The notes beneath the pieces are model-generated. The model saw nothing but the letters and a program-made list of their open reading frames with translations, was not told where the DNA came from and did not search any database. Source: Algoriphagus sp. AGSA1 (GTDB lineage Bacteria > Bacteroidota > Bacteroidia > Cytophagales > Cyclobacteriaceae). Taken from it: a DNA stretch of 64,000 bases. The stretch lies in assembly GCF_021390545.1 (NCBI RefSeq), contig NZ_JAJUWR010000002.1, forward strand, positions 1-64,000, read 5' to 3'. This document shows, piece after piece, positions 1-8,303 of this stretch (its first letter is position 1; the number at the start of each line of letters is the position of its first letter). Both the position numbers and the translations under genes were made by a program.

Positions 1-1
1 C

Positions 2-383
2 AAGGGAAGCCACGTCCTTACCGCCAAGGCCACGGATGACAAAGGTGCCACAGCGGTCTCTTCGGCCGTAAGCATCACCGTGTCGGAGAAGGAGAATTCC
101 GCCCCGCGAGTCAGTATAAGCAGCCCTAGACAGGGAGAGGGGTTTACGGTTGGCGAGAGCGTGACGATCGCCGCAGACGCATCTGATGCGGACGGGGAGA
201 TTGCCAAAGTCGATTTTTACCGGGACGGCACGCTGCTGGGGACGGACATCGCTTACCCCTACAGCATAACCTGGGGGGATCTTCCCAAGGGGAACCACGT
301 CCTTACCGCCAAGGCCACGGATGACAAAGGTGCCACAGCGGTCTCTTCGGCCGTAAGCATCACCGTGTCGGAGAAGGAGGATG
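2..383 (+). repeat. Near-identical tandem Ig-domain DNA repeat (period about 288 bp)
   Basis: Bases 2-94 recur at about 290-382 with only a few differences near the start (gggaagcc versus ggggaacc). The unit codes for the end of an Ig domain plus its SEKE linker. Such near-identity at DNA level implies recent duplication or gene conversion inside a longer array that continues to the left of the window. Confidence 0.8.
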
Positions 384-1504
384 ATAACAATCTTATTGGA
401 GTCAACATCCCAGAAGTCAGTATTCTTGCTCCTTTTAGTAATCAAGAATTTAGTAGTGATGAAGCTATAGAGCTAATGGTGATGTTTCAGGGCTCTGACG
501 AACATGTCAAGAAAGTGGAATATTATAGTGGAAATCGCCTTATTGGGGTTTCAACTATAAGTCCCTTTGTTGTTGTTTGGGAGAATCCGCCAGCTACTAT
601 GCATATAATAATTGCAAAGGCCTTTGGCGAAGATGAAGGAAATTTCAAAGTATCTGATCCGGTATTAATAACTATAAGAGAAAAAACCGATGACTATATA
701 AGAATAATAGACCCAATTAAGAATGCTGTTTTTAGTTTGGGAGAACTTATACCTATAAAGGTAGAAATACCGGAGGTCAATAATCCTATTAAGGGGGTAG
801 ATTATTATAGCGGAAATAAAAAGATAGGTAGTTCGAATGCTGCCCCATTCGACTATAAGTGGGAGAATGCAGAAGAGGGGGGACATATTTTGGAAGCACA
901 TTTACTTTTTATCGACGGAAGCCAAATACTATCTCCCCCTATTGCTATGGAGGTGGTGAATAAAAAACGAGCGATCGTGAAATTAGTTGTTCCTAGTAAT
1001 ATCGTAGAGGTACATTCAGGGGGGAGCATTGATCTCAATGTTGAACTTGTTGAATTTGATAATGAGATAAAAGTTGTTGAGTACATATTAGAAAGTAAAA
1101 AGTTAGGGCAGTCGGAGGAGGATCCTTATGGTTTCCAGTGGAAAAATATCCCAGGGGGAATTCACAGGATAGTCGCAAGGGCTACTGATATCAAGGGTAA
1201 ATCTTATTACTCAGAGCCTGTTACTTTGAATGTTAAGGACGTTCCTGATCCGCAATTAGAATATGAAATCGGGCCTAATCCTACTTCACAATACATCAAT
1301 GTGTTTTTTACTAATTTAGATGGAGTTTATGATTTTGAATTTAGAGTAATAGCCATGAATGGACTAGTTGAGAAAATATTTGAACTCAACTCAGGGCAAT
1401 CAACCTATACAATGGATGTTTCGGACCTAGTGGCAGGAGTTTATGTGTTATACTTAACTTCTAATGGAAATCAACTTTCAAGTAAGAAGTTTATCAAGAG
1501 GTGA
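2..1504 (+). CDS. T9SS cargo with tandem Big_7 Ig-like domains (5' partial)
   Basis: The frame is open from base 2, so the gene starts upstream of the window; a GTG at 80 is internal to an Ig repeat and not a credible start. The visible 500 residues hold the end of one Ig-like domain and four more of about 90 residues each. They follow the Big_7 pattern: hydrophobic start with a P, a KVDFY/KVEYY strand, a (L/I)G turn, PY/PF..W, then G.H.(L/I).A.A.D. The C terminus, from about 1256, is a type A T9SS sorting domain (GPNP near its start, DVSDLVAGVYVL, SSKKFIKR end). The protein is therefore probably exported through the outer membrane and surface-attached or released, likely as an adhesin or scaffold. 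The first 385 bases are GC-rich and the rest AT-rich. The tail is a close paralogue of the tail of the next gene. Confidence 0.85.
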   Translation, partial: KGSHVLTAKATDDKGATAVSSAVSITVSEKENSAPRVSISSPRQGEGFTVGESVTIAADASDADGEIAKVDFYRDGTLLGTDIAYPYSITWGDLPKGNHVLTAKATDDKGATAVSSAVSITVSEKEDDNNLIGVNIPEVSILAPFSNQEFSSDEAIELMVMFQGSDEHVKKVEYYSGNRLIGVSTISPFVVVWENPPATMHIIIAKAFGEDEGNFKVSDPVLITIREKTDDYIRIIDPIKNAVFSLGELIPIKVEIPEVNNPIKGVDYYSGNKKIGSSNAAPFDYKWENAEEGGHILEAHLLFIDGSQILSPPIAMEVVNKKRAIVKLVVPSNIVEVHSGGSIDLNVELVEFDNEIKVVEYILESKKLGQSEEDPYGFQWKNIPGGIHRIVARATDIKGKSYYSEPVTLNVKDVPDPQLEYEIGPNPTSQYINVFFTNLDGVYDFEFRVIAMNGLVEKIFELNSGQSTYTMDVSDLVAGVYVLYLTSNGNQLSSKKFIKR

Positions 1505-2435
1505 TTCTATTAAAGAAGAGGGTGTTTAACATAAGATCTTTTGTGTATATTCGGTTTGGCAGGTTTTTTTTACCAGTGACGGCACGGTAGATGGATTAAT
1601 CCTGTAAGAAATTTAAATGGTCTAATAATATCCTCGCTCTTATCTATGGCTCCATAAACAGCATGATAAACCTAAGTGTTTATTAACAAAATCCAATTAC
1701 GAATCGGAGGTGATGTCAGTTTAGGGGTAGGGGTGGCATATTGGTGTTTAAGGGCATAGAAATTTTGACCATAATATTAGCCTGAGACATGCTGAAAAAC
1801 GCCATTAGTAGATAAAAAGCTGTCATATTGAATGATTAACCTATTTTTATGTGAGTGGTTTTTCAGCAAGCCCTAGCTTAGTCTTCAGGTTCAAAACTAT
1901 GCGGACTCTTAAAGCAAGCAAGAGTTTTATTGTTGGGTAGAATATTAAGTTGCAACTGTGGCTATTTTCCACGGATTTACTCAGCATTATGTGGATATGC
2001 AGGGTGTGTCCTTAATGAGATAGTGATTCTATGTAGGGATTTGACTTCTAACTATATTGTGCAGTATCTCCTATATGAAGACATTAAAACTATATTTAAA
2101 TCAATAGTACTAGACTTTGAGAGGCGTGAAAAATACCGCCCACATGCTTTATTTGCCTGTTGATTAGCTGTTTTTCAATTTTGATACCATGGTTAAATTC
2201 AGGTAGGGAAATTAGTTTTCAGATTTATACATAATTTCAAGTCTAATTAGATAATAGTATTTATAGTTTAAATTATTTTTTTTTGTTGTTATTTTTAGGT
2301 GCTGGAATTCGGCATGATGATTGAAAATAATTGGGGGAAAGTAGATTTTATTTTACCGATTTTATAGTTAAAAATTAAGACTGTATTATTTTTATTTTAT
2401 CTATTAAATTTATATATCGTCTTGATTTTACTTCA
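1505..2435. other. About 1 kb non-coding stretch between two cargo genes
   Basis: This AT-rich spacer has no convincing gene. A 77-codon frame at 1930-2163 starts with TTG, is cysteine-rich, resembles no family I know, and is probably chance. The only structured element I see is the hairpin repeat at 1790-1868. Confidence 0.5.
1790..1868. repeat. Dispersed hairpin element, copy A
   Basis: A 79-base element with perfect 11-base terminal inverted arms (TGCTGAAAAAC and GTTTTTCAGCA). A degenerate homologue lies at 51373-51441: about 32 of the first 41 bases match and most of the right end matches too. It has no coding capacity. It may be a small non-autonomous mobile element or a REP-like intergenic repeat; it is too long to be a simple terminator. 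Confidence 0.55.
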
Positions 2436-2463
2436 TTGTATGTTTGCTTATAGTTTATATTTG
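2436..2463 (+). promoter_or_regulatory. Putative Bacteroidota promoter for the LamG cargo gene
   Basis: TTG at 2436-2438 and TATATTTG at 2456-2463 are 17 bases apart, fitting the TTG...TAnnTTTG consensus known for Flavobacterium/Bacteroides housekeeping sigma factors. The implied leader before the ATG at 2536 is about 65 bases. Confidence 0.45.
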
Positions 2464-2535
2464 CACATCATTCATCTTTCGTCAAAAATAAAATTTACAG
2501 GATCTAAAATTATTGGGTTTTAAAATAAGGTATTC

Positions 2536-5526
2536 ATGAAAAAAATAGTTACTGTCCAATTATTGTTAAACATTTTTTCCGTGTTGATTATTGAAAATTA
2601 TTCTTTTAGTTTTTCGCTTTTAAATTCGAATTACAATCTTGTTGGAGAAGGATATACATCTGTAAATTGTCTTAGCGAAGTTGATGTTTTACATGATGTC
2701 AAAGCTGGGGAGGATATTCTGCTTGAGAAGAAACCTATTTATCTTCTAGAGATTGGACCAATGAATTACAGTGATAGTTATTTGATAGTTAATCCTATAT
2801 ATGATTCTAGTTTGGGCGAGATAGGATCTGAAAGCATTGAAACAGATTATTCATCAGGCGAAAAAATAACCGTAACTGCGGAAGTCAATCCAGGATTCAA
2901 ATTTGTCAATTGGACAATTGATGGGAAAGAGGTAAGCAAAATGCTCGTTTATGAATTTGTAATGCCTTCGAGAAATATAAACATTCAGGCAAATTTTATA
3001 AAGGAAGTGGAAGTTCCTTCCAAACCGGAAGTAGAAGTTCCTTCCAAACCGGAAGCGGAAACGGGATTACTGAATGGATTAGTATCCTTTTACGAGATGA
3101 ATACCAACCTGTCTTCAGTACTGAAAGATTCGCATGGCCAAAACCACGGAGTGAACGCACAAATCAGCCATGTTCAGGGGTTCAATGAAAAAGGGAACAG
3201 GTACGACCCGAAATCGTCGATTTCAAGTGTGCCTCATAGCAACAGTCTGAACCTTGCCACGGAGTTTACTCTGATGGCCGATATATTCAGGGAGGGAAAC
3301 GGTAAACCTGATGGCTCAGTTATTATTGGCAAAACATATTCTAGCGCTTGGCCTGAGAACCAGACTTATTCCCTAGCGATTACAGCCGACAACAGACTAA
3401 GGATCCGAACAAACAGTTCTGGACTTCGGGATTGGTTTTCCACCCAGACGGTTCCCCTGAGGAAATGGGTGAGGGTGATAGCCACCTATAAATCGGGTGA
3501 AGGATATAGGTTGTATCTGGATACAGTGGTTCCGGAAAAATCCCCTCAGTTTTCCGGGGCGATCAGCAAATCGGATCTGAAATTGACTATAGGCTCGGCA
3601 TCACTGCTAAGGAATGCGGCATATGCCAGAAGGCTTGAAGGAGTGTTGGACAATGTCGGGATCTGGAATAGGAAGCTTTCGCAGGAAGAAATCGCAGAAC
3701 TGATTACCACTAAGATAACTTATCCTGATTTTGGAGGTGTACAGGAGGTGTCGAAAGTCAGGGTTATTTCCCCGATCCAAAATGCTGAATTTGACGCAAT
3801 GAGTGACATTCAGATTGAAATTGAACCAGAAAGCAAAAATGGGGAATTCAATAAAGTTGAGCTTTACAATGGTAACACGTTGATTGCCACTCTGGCGGAA
3901 CGTGTGTCCACCTTTACCTGGAAGGCTGTTCCGACCGGACAATACAATATTAAGGCAAAGGCGTTCCACGGCAATGGCACATTCACTGAATCGGTTCCTG
4001 TATCCATCAGTGTAGTTGAGAGGGAGAACATAGTTTCCAAGCCAGGAACCGGGAAGGGATTGCTTGAGGGATTGGTGGCATTTTATGAGATGAATACCAA
4101 CCTGTCTTCAGTATTGAGGGATTCGCATGGACAAAATCACGGAGTGAACGAACAGATCAGCCACGTCCCGGGGTTCAATGAAAAAGGGAACAGGTACGAC
4201 CCGAAATCGTCGATTTCAAGTGTGCCTCATAGTAACAGTCTAAACTTAGCCACAGAGTTTACCTTGATGGCTGATGTTTTCAGAGAGGGGAATGGGCAAA
4301 GGAATAGCAGCATTCTTGTGGGTAAAACATTTTCCAGTGCTTGGCCTGAGAACCAGACTTATTCCCTGGCGATTACAGCGGACAACAGACTTAGGATCCG
4401 GACAAACAGTTCTGGGCTCCGGGATTGGGTTTCCACCCAGACAGTTCCTTTTGGAAAATGGGTGAGGGTGATAGCCACCTATAAATCGGGTGAAGGATAT
4501 AGGTTGTATCTGGATGCAGTTGTTCCGGAAAAATCCCCTCAGTTTTCCGGGGCCATCACCAGGTCGGATCTGAAATTGACGATAGGCTCGGCATCACTGC
4601 TAAGGAATGCGGCATATACCCGAAGATTTGAAGGTGTGTTGGACAATGTCGGGATCTGGAATAGGAAGCTTTCACAAGAAGAAATCACAGAACTGATTAC
4701 AACTAAGATAACTTACCCTGATTTTAAGGGAAATGAGTCCTACAGAATTACTTTAGTTAAAGCTACTGAGGATATATCTGGAGAAAGAACTTTTGTAGCG
4801 GATTCTATCCATGCAGAAGTAGGTGAAAAACTGATTCTCTTGGTTGAAGAAGAGGAAGGGGCTGTATTTGATCATTGGAGTGTGGATGAGGTTCAGATGA
4901 GTTCCTCAGTCTTTTATGAACTCGATGTTCCTGATAAAGACCTAGTTGTCACCCAGCACTTCAGAAAGTTTGCTGCTCCTGAAATCAATCTGGTTTTGCC
5001 TGATGACAGGTATGAATTTGATGCATCGAGTGAAGTTCATATCGGGTTTGAAATAAAAAGTAACGATTCTGAAATCGAGAAAATTGAACTTTTAAACGGG
5101 AGTGAAGTAGTGGGGCAAATTGCCCAAGATTCCTCAGGGTTTGACTGGAAAAACATACCTGCGGGGAACCATCAGCTTGTGGGCAGGATCACTGATACAG
5201 GTGGTAACACTTATTTCTCTAATCCTGTGGTGTTGAAGGCAGTTGGTTATCAGTCAAGGGATCTCCCTAATGTGCTCCTGGAATATGTAATAGGGCCAAA
5301 TCCAAGTAGAGAATATCTCAATGTAATCTTTACAAATTTGGATCGAAGTTATGATTTTGAATTCCACGTGGTTTCAATGAACGGTACAGTGCAAAAAACT
5401 TTCGAGGCAAGGCCTGAGGGGGACAAAGTGACTATTGACGTTTCTGATTTGGTAAACGGTGTATATATTCTACAACTAACTGCAAATGGTCATGATATTT
5501 CAAGTAAAAAGTTCATTAAAAAGTAA
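2536..5526 (+). CDS. T9SS cargo with duplicated LamG domains
   Basis: A 996-aa secreted protein. Order: hydrophobic signal region (about 1-27); a bacterial-repeat domain of Flg_new_2 type (about 85-155, core NWTIDGKE); a linker with VEVPSKPE twice; a LamG/concanavalin-like domain (about 177-400); a Big_7 Ig domain (about 405-495); a second LamG domain (about 508-731); a second, more divergent Flg_new_2-like repeat (about 735-815, core DHWSVDE); another Big_7 domain (about 817-905); and a type A T9SS sorting domain (915-996, ending SSKKFIKK). LamG domains usually bind carbohydrate or protein, so a role in holding or sensing extracellular polysaccharide is plausible but inferred. The sorting domain closely matches that of the preceding cargo gene. 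No catalytic domain is visible. A promoter-like motif precedes the start. Confidence 0.85.
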   Translation: MKKIVTVQLLLNIFSVLIIENYSFSFSLLNSNYNLVGEGYTSVNCLSEVDVLHDVKAGEDILLEKKPIYLLEIGPMNYSDSYLIVNPIYDSSLGEIGSESIETDYSSGEKITVTAEVNPGFKFVNWTIDGKEVSKMLVYEFVMPSRNINIQANFIKEVEVPSKPEVEVPSKPEAETGLLNGLVSFYEMNTNLSSVLKDSHGQNHGVNAQISHVQGFNEKGNRYDPKSSISSVPHSNSLNLATEFTLMADIFREGNGKPDGSVIIGKTYSSAWPENQTYSLAITADNRLRIRTNSSGLRDWFSTQTVPLRKWVRVIATYKSGEGYRLYLDTVVPEKSPQFSGAISKSDLKLTIGSASLLRNAAYARRLEGVLDNVGIWNRKLSQEEIAELITTKITYPDFGGVQEVSKVRVISPIQNAEFDAMSDIQIEIEPESKNGEFNKVELYNGNTLIATLAERVSTFTWKAVPTGQYNIKAKAFHGNGTFTESVPVSISVVERENIVSKPGTGKGLLEGLVAFYEMNTNLSSVLRDSHGQNHGVNEQISHVPGFNEKGNRYDPKSSISSVPHSNSLNLATEFTLMADVFREGNGQRNSSILVGKTFSSAWPENQTYSLAITADNRLRIRTNSSGLRDWVSTQTVPFGKWVRVIATYKSGEGYRLYLDAVVPEKSPQFSGAITRSDLKLTIGSASLLRNAAYTRRFEGVLDNVGIWNRKLSQEEITELITTKITYPDFKGNESYRITLVKATEDISGERTFVADSIHAEVGEKLILLVEEEEGAVFDHWSVDEVQMSSSVFYELDVPDKDLVVTQHFRKFAAPEINLVLPDDRYEFDASSEVHIGFEIKSNDSEIEKIELLNGSEVVGQIAQDSSGFDWKNIPAGNHQLVGRITDTGGNTYFSNPVVLKAVGYQSRDLPNVLLEYVIGPNPSREYLNVIFTNLDRSYDFEFHVVSMNGTVQKTFEARPEGDKVTIDVSDLVNGVYILQLTANGHDISSKKFIKK
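3061..4725 (+). repeat. Intragenic duplication of the LamG-coding segment
   Basis: About 670 bases at 3061-3732 recur at 4054-4725 (offset 993 bases, exactly 331 codons) with mostly synonymous or conservative differences. Long blocks are identical, for example around GNRYDPKSSISSVPHSNS. The unit is one LamG domain; the Ig domain lies between the copies. Confidence 0.85.
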
Positions 5527-5764
5527 GTCCATAGACTTTAGTATTGACAAAAAACAGCCTATACAGTGGCAGGGTCTCCTGAAAGCGAAGGGAAATATCT
5601 ACTTGTGGATGTGGTTGTGATCAAGATGGTAAAATTTTCCAATAGTTTGTGGATAGGTAGCTGGTTATGAAATATAATTTCATTTAATTGCAAATTAATA
5701 AAACCTGAATAGAAGATTGTTCATTTTAATGAATTCAAAATTTATTCTAATCAAAAATAAAGTT

Positions 5765-5797
5765 GTGTGTCTAGCGGGTAATTGTCGTTAGACACAC
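5765..5797. repeat. Hairpin in the spacer before the lyase-like gene
   Basis: Arms GTGTGTCTA and TAGACACAC are perfect 9-mers, extendable to 12 with one mismatch, around a short loop. It has no T-tract, so it is not a clear terminator. It may be an operator or an mRNA leader structure. The rest of 5527-5845 is AT-rich with nothing else recognisable. Confidence 0.4.
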
Positions 5798-5845
5798 GAA
5801 CTAGTTCAAAAATCAGAAGGTATAAAAATTTAACAATAAATTATC

Positions 5846-6997
5846 ATGAAGTTAGTAGCGAAGAATGGGGATTTCAGAGTAATGAGGAAATTTATAAGAG
5901 GCATGGCCAATCTTCCAATGTTTACTTTATTTTGGGCATGCATTTTTAGTGTTGGGGCAGTGCCCATGGACTTGTCTCCTGAAAATGATGGCAGGCCAGG
6001 ATTGTTAAAATATTTACCAATGGAATTCGTCGAAAAACTTTATAGATTAAATAAGAATGAAAAGCTGAAGCAGCATAGTCCTCAGACAAATTTGGATAAT
6101 TTCATTATTATACAAAGCCATGATTTTGAGAATAATACTATAGGGAGTTATAACAAAGAAGAAAAAATAAGAGATTGGGGGGCACTTGATTATGATAACC
6201 GTCCAGGGTTCCCACAAATCGTGAATTTTGACGGAGGGAAAAGGGCTAAACATTACTTTCCACAGGGAAGTAGCAATGGCCAAAATGGAGCTGACTATGG
6301 TGCAAAAATAAAAAATCCTTCAGAAGAAGTTTATTATAGTTTTAGAATGTATTATGAACCTGGGTTTGATTTTTATATTTCTGGGAAATTACCTGGTTTC
6401 CGGATGTGGCCTTCCATTAAGGCTGGATCAGGGCTGAATCCTGGAGATGGTGGGGGGGTAGTATATCTACAGGTGGATGCATTTGGCCGGATGAACTGGA
6501 ATGTCTATCATCACCGAATGACGAGTCGATATGGTGAAAGGATGGGATCACCCTATAATTTCCATACTATTGAAACTGGCAAATGGACGGATGTGACCTA
6601 TCGGGTAGTATTAAATACTCCTGGTGTAGCTGACGGCATACTACAGGTATGGATAAATGGGGAATTGAAAAATACGGCGACCGGTGTATTGCTAAGAACT
6701 AAAACGAGTGTTCAGCATTTGAATCAACAGGTTGTTATTACGGCTATGGATTGGGATGTTCCCGTGAGGAAAAACCAATCCATGTATATGGATGATTTCT
6801 ATACATGGAAGTACAGTCCTGAATATTTAAGTAGAAATCCCTCAGTTGCGAAGGGATTACAAGTTCATCCCTCCAGCCACAAACTTATCACGCCGTTAGA
6901 TCCAATTGTTGCCGAACCGTCAAAATATAAAATAGAGATTTCCGCAACTCCACCCGAAGGAGGGAAAGTGTCTATAAAATCCTCAGATAATAAGTAA
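5846..6997 (+). CDS. Secreted polysaccharide-lyase-like protein (PL14-type fold), C-terminally shortened
   Basis: A 383-aa protein with an N-terminal signal region; an internal ATG at 5882 would give a shorter leader, but the AT-rich run before 5846 suits Bacteroidota initiation. Residues about 85-330 resemble the concanavalin-like fold of PL14-type lyases: a KLPGFRMWP segment, a paired-aromatic strand near NVYHH, GKWTDVTYRV, and a terminal DDFYTWKY strand. The family cleaves uronic-acid polymers by beta-elimination; the substrate here is unknown and activity is inferred. The last residues (ATPPEGGKVS) look like the start of a Flg_new_2-type repeat, but the frame stops about ten codons later with no sorting domain. 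The 3' end has probably been lost. It sits between T9SS cargo genes and the end of the polysaccharide operon. Confidence 0.6.
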   Translation: MKLVAKNGDFRVMRKFIRGMANLPMFTLFWACIFSVGAVPMDLSPENDGRPGLLKYLPMEFVEKLYRLNKNEKLKQHSPQTNLDNFIIIQSHDFENNTIGSYNKEEKIRDWGALDYDNRPGFPQIVNFDGGKRAKHYFPQGSSNGQNGADYGAKIKNPSEEVYYSFRMYYEPGFDFYISGKLPGFRMWPSIKAGSGLNPGDGGGVVYLQVDAFGRMNWNVYHHRMTSRYGERMGSPYNFHTIETGKWTDVTYRVVLNTPGVADGILQVWINGELKNTATGVLLRTKTSVQHLNQQVVITAMDWDVPVRKNQSMYMDDFYTWKYSPEYLSRNPSVAKGLQVHPSSHKLITPLDPIVAEPSKYKIEISATPPEGGKVSIKSSDNK

Positions 6998-7113
6998 TAA
7001 GGGCGGGGTAGTCTTTGTGGGCGAAGGGACTGAATAGGTAGATTAAAAAGCAATATTTTGTGAAAAAACAACGGCTGTGGGGCTTTTGACTATTCCGCTG
7101 CAATAGGCAGAGG

Positions 7114-8085
7114 TTAAATCCTTCTGATCCAGAAAGCCCCCGGTTCCCGTCCCGGTTGGGAGTTGAAAACCGGACATTTTTCTGCGAGTAGCTGCCTATG
7201 GTTATGGCTGAGGTAATTTACTGCTCCTGTAATTTCGAAGTTCGGATTGAATGAAAGAAATGCTTCTAGGAGATATTGTTCGTTCCAAAGCTTTTTATCT
7301 TCGTATATCCATTCATCCAAGTAATCTTTTGGGGAGAAGATATCATGGATATGGATAAATACGCCAGGGTTAAGTATAGGTAGAACTTCAAGTATTTCAA
7401 ATAGGACATCTCCCTGTGGTCTTATCACATGAGAAGAGTCTATAAAGAGAATGTCATTTTCTTCTAGCGTTGTGAAGAAAGAAAGGTCAATTTCTTCAAC
7501 TTTCGTTCTTTTCAGCTCCACATCTACTTTCTCAAGCCACGGCTGTTCGTAAGGCTCTACGCAAATATGCTTACATTGGTACTCTGGATGTTCTACTTTG
7601 TTTTTTTTAATGGCATTGATGACCATCAAGGTGGAATTTCCGCTTCCGATCTCAATAATTTTAGTTGGTTTAACTAGCCTGACCATACTATAGAGATATT
7701 CGGAATCCCCCGAAGCATACATAGTGTTGTTATAATAGTACTCTGTGTCTTTCCGTTTTTCCAATGGAAACTTTTTCAATTCTTCAGAAAAATGAAATTG
7801 ATTCAATATTTCAAGTTGCTGCTGGATATTCCAATCAATTCCTTTTAGATTCCTATCTTCTCTCAAAGATTTCTTAAGGTGTTTCCTGGGATTCGTGAGT
7901 GGTTGATAGTAATGATCTAAAACTGGCAGTAATCCCAATTCTGAGAATATTTTTTCATTTGATTGAAGCCGCTGTCCACTGCTGATATATCTTAACCATA
8001 ATGTTGAAAGATAGGTTATTGGCAATCCTAATGTCAATAGACTTTTTCTGAGTTCCTTTTTCATGTGTTTATAATTGTTTTTCAA
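7114..8085 (-). CDS. Class I SAM-dependent methyltransferase (Methyltransf_24-like)
   Basis: A 323-aa enzyme with a Rossmann SAM-binding core. IIEIGSGNST (about residue 137) is motif I, HICVEPYE supplies the acidic residue after strand 2, and DILFIDSSH carries the motif IV acid. The first about 110 residues are a helical extension with a hydrophobic stretch at 15-30. Similar proteins near surface-glycan genes methylate sugars or attached groups; the target here is not known. It is the last gene of the minus-strand polysaccharide operon, about 220 bases after the asparagine-synthetase-like gene, a larger gap than elsewhere in the operon, so it could have its own transcript. Confidence 0.7.
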   Translation of the reverse strand: MKNNYKHMKKELRKSLLTLGLPITYLSTLWLRYISSGQRLQSNEKIFSELGLLPVLDHYYQPLTNPRKHLKKSLREDRNLKGIDWNIQQQLEILNQFHFSEELKKFPLEKRKDTEYYYNNTMYASGDSEYLYSMVRLVKPTKIIEIGSGNSTLMVINAIKKNKVEHPEYQCKHICVEPYEQPWLEKVDVELKRTKVEEIDLSFFTTLEENDILFIDSSHVIRPQGDVLFEILEVLPILNPGVFIHIHDIFSPKDYLDEWIYEDKKLWNEQYLLEAFLSFNPNFEITGAVNYLSHNHRQLLAEKCPVFNSQPGREPGAFWIRRI

Positions 8086-8103
8086 TGGTCACATGGAATC
8101 CCT

Positions 8104-8117
8104 ACCTGCCGGCAGGT
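8104..8117. repeat. Perfect 14-base palindrome
   Basis: ACCTGCCGGCAGGT is fully self-complementary and lies in the gap between the methyltransferase and the asparagine-synthetase-like gene. Short palindromes with a CTGCCGGCAG core are frequent intergenic repeats in Bacteroidota. I see only this copy in the window. Confidence 0.5.
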
Positions 8118-8303
8118 CGCACGGGGAATAATCATCCCTTTGTGTGTAGCCTTCGGCATGCTCGATTTCATATTACTCTATTTAATAAGTAAAATTGACT
8201 GTGTTTTCTCCATAAAGAGTATAGGTTTTATTGCTATGCCTACTTGATTACTGGTTGACGTTTGAGTGACTTATTCGTGTTTTGAAATTATTGTAGGTTT
8301 TTA

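Noticed and set aside
80..82. GTG start for the first cargo gene
   Set aside because: The same frame continues to the left edge and codes for an identical Ig repeat end, so this codon is internal.
1930..2163. A 77-residue cysteine-rich protein
   Set aside because: TTG start, no family resemblance, no ribosome-binding or promoter context, in an AT-rich spacer.
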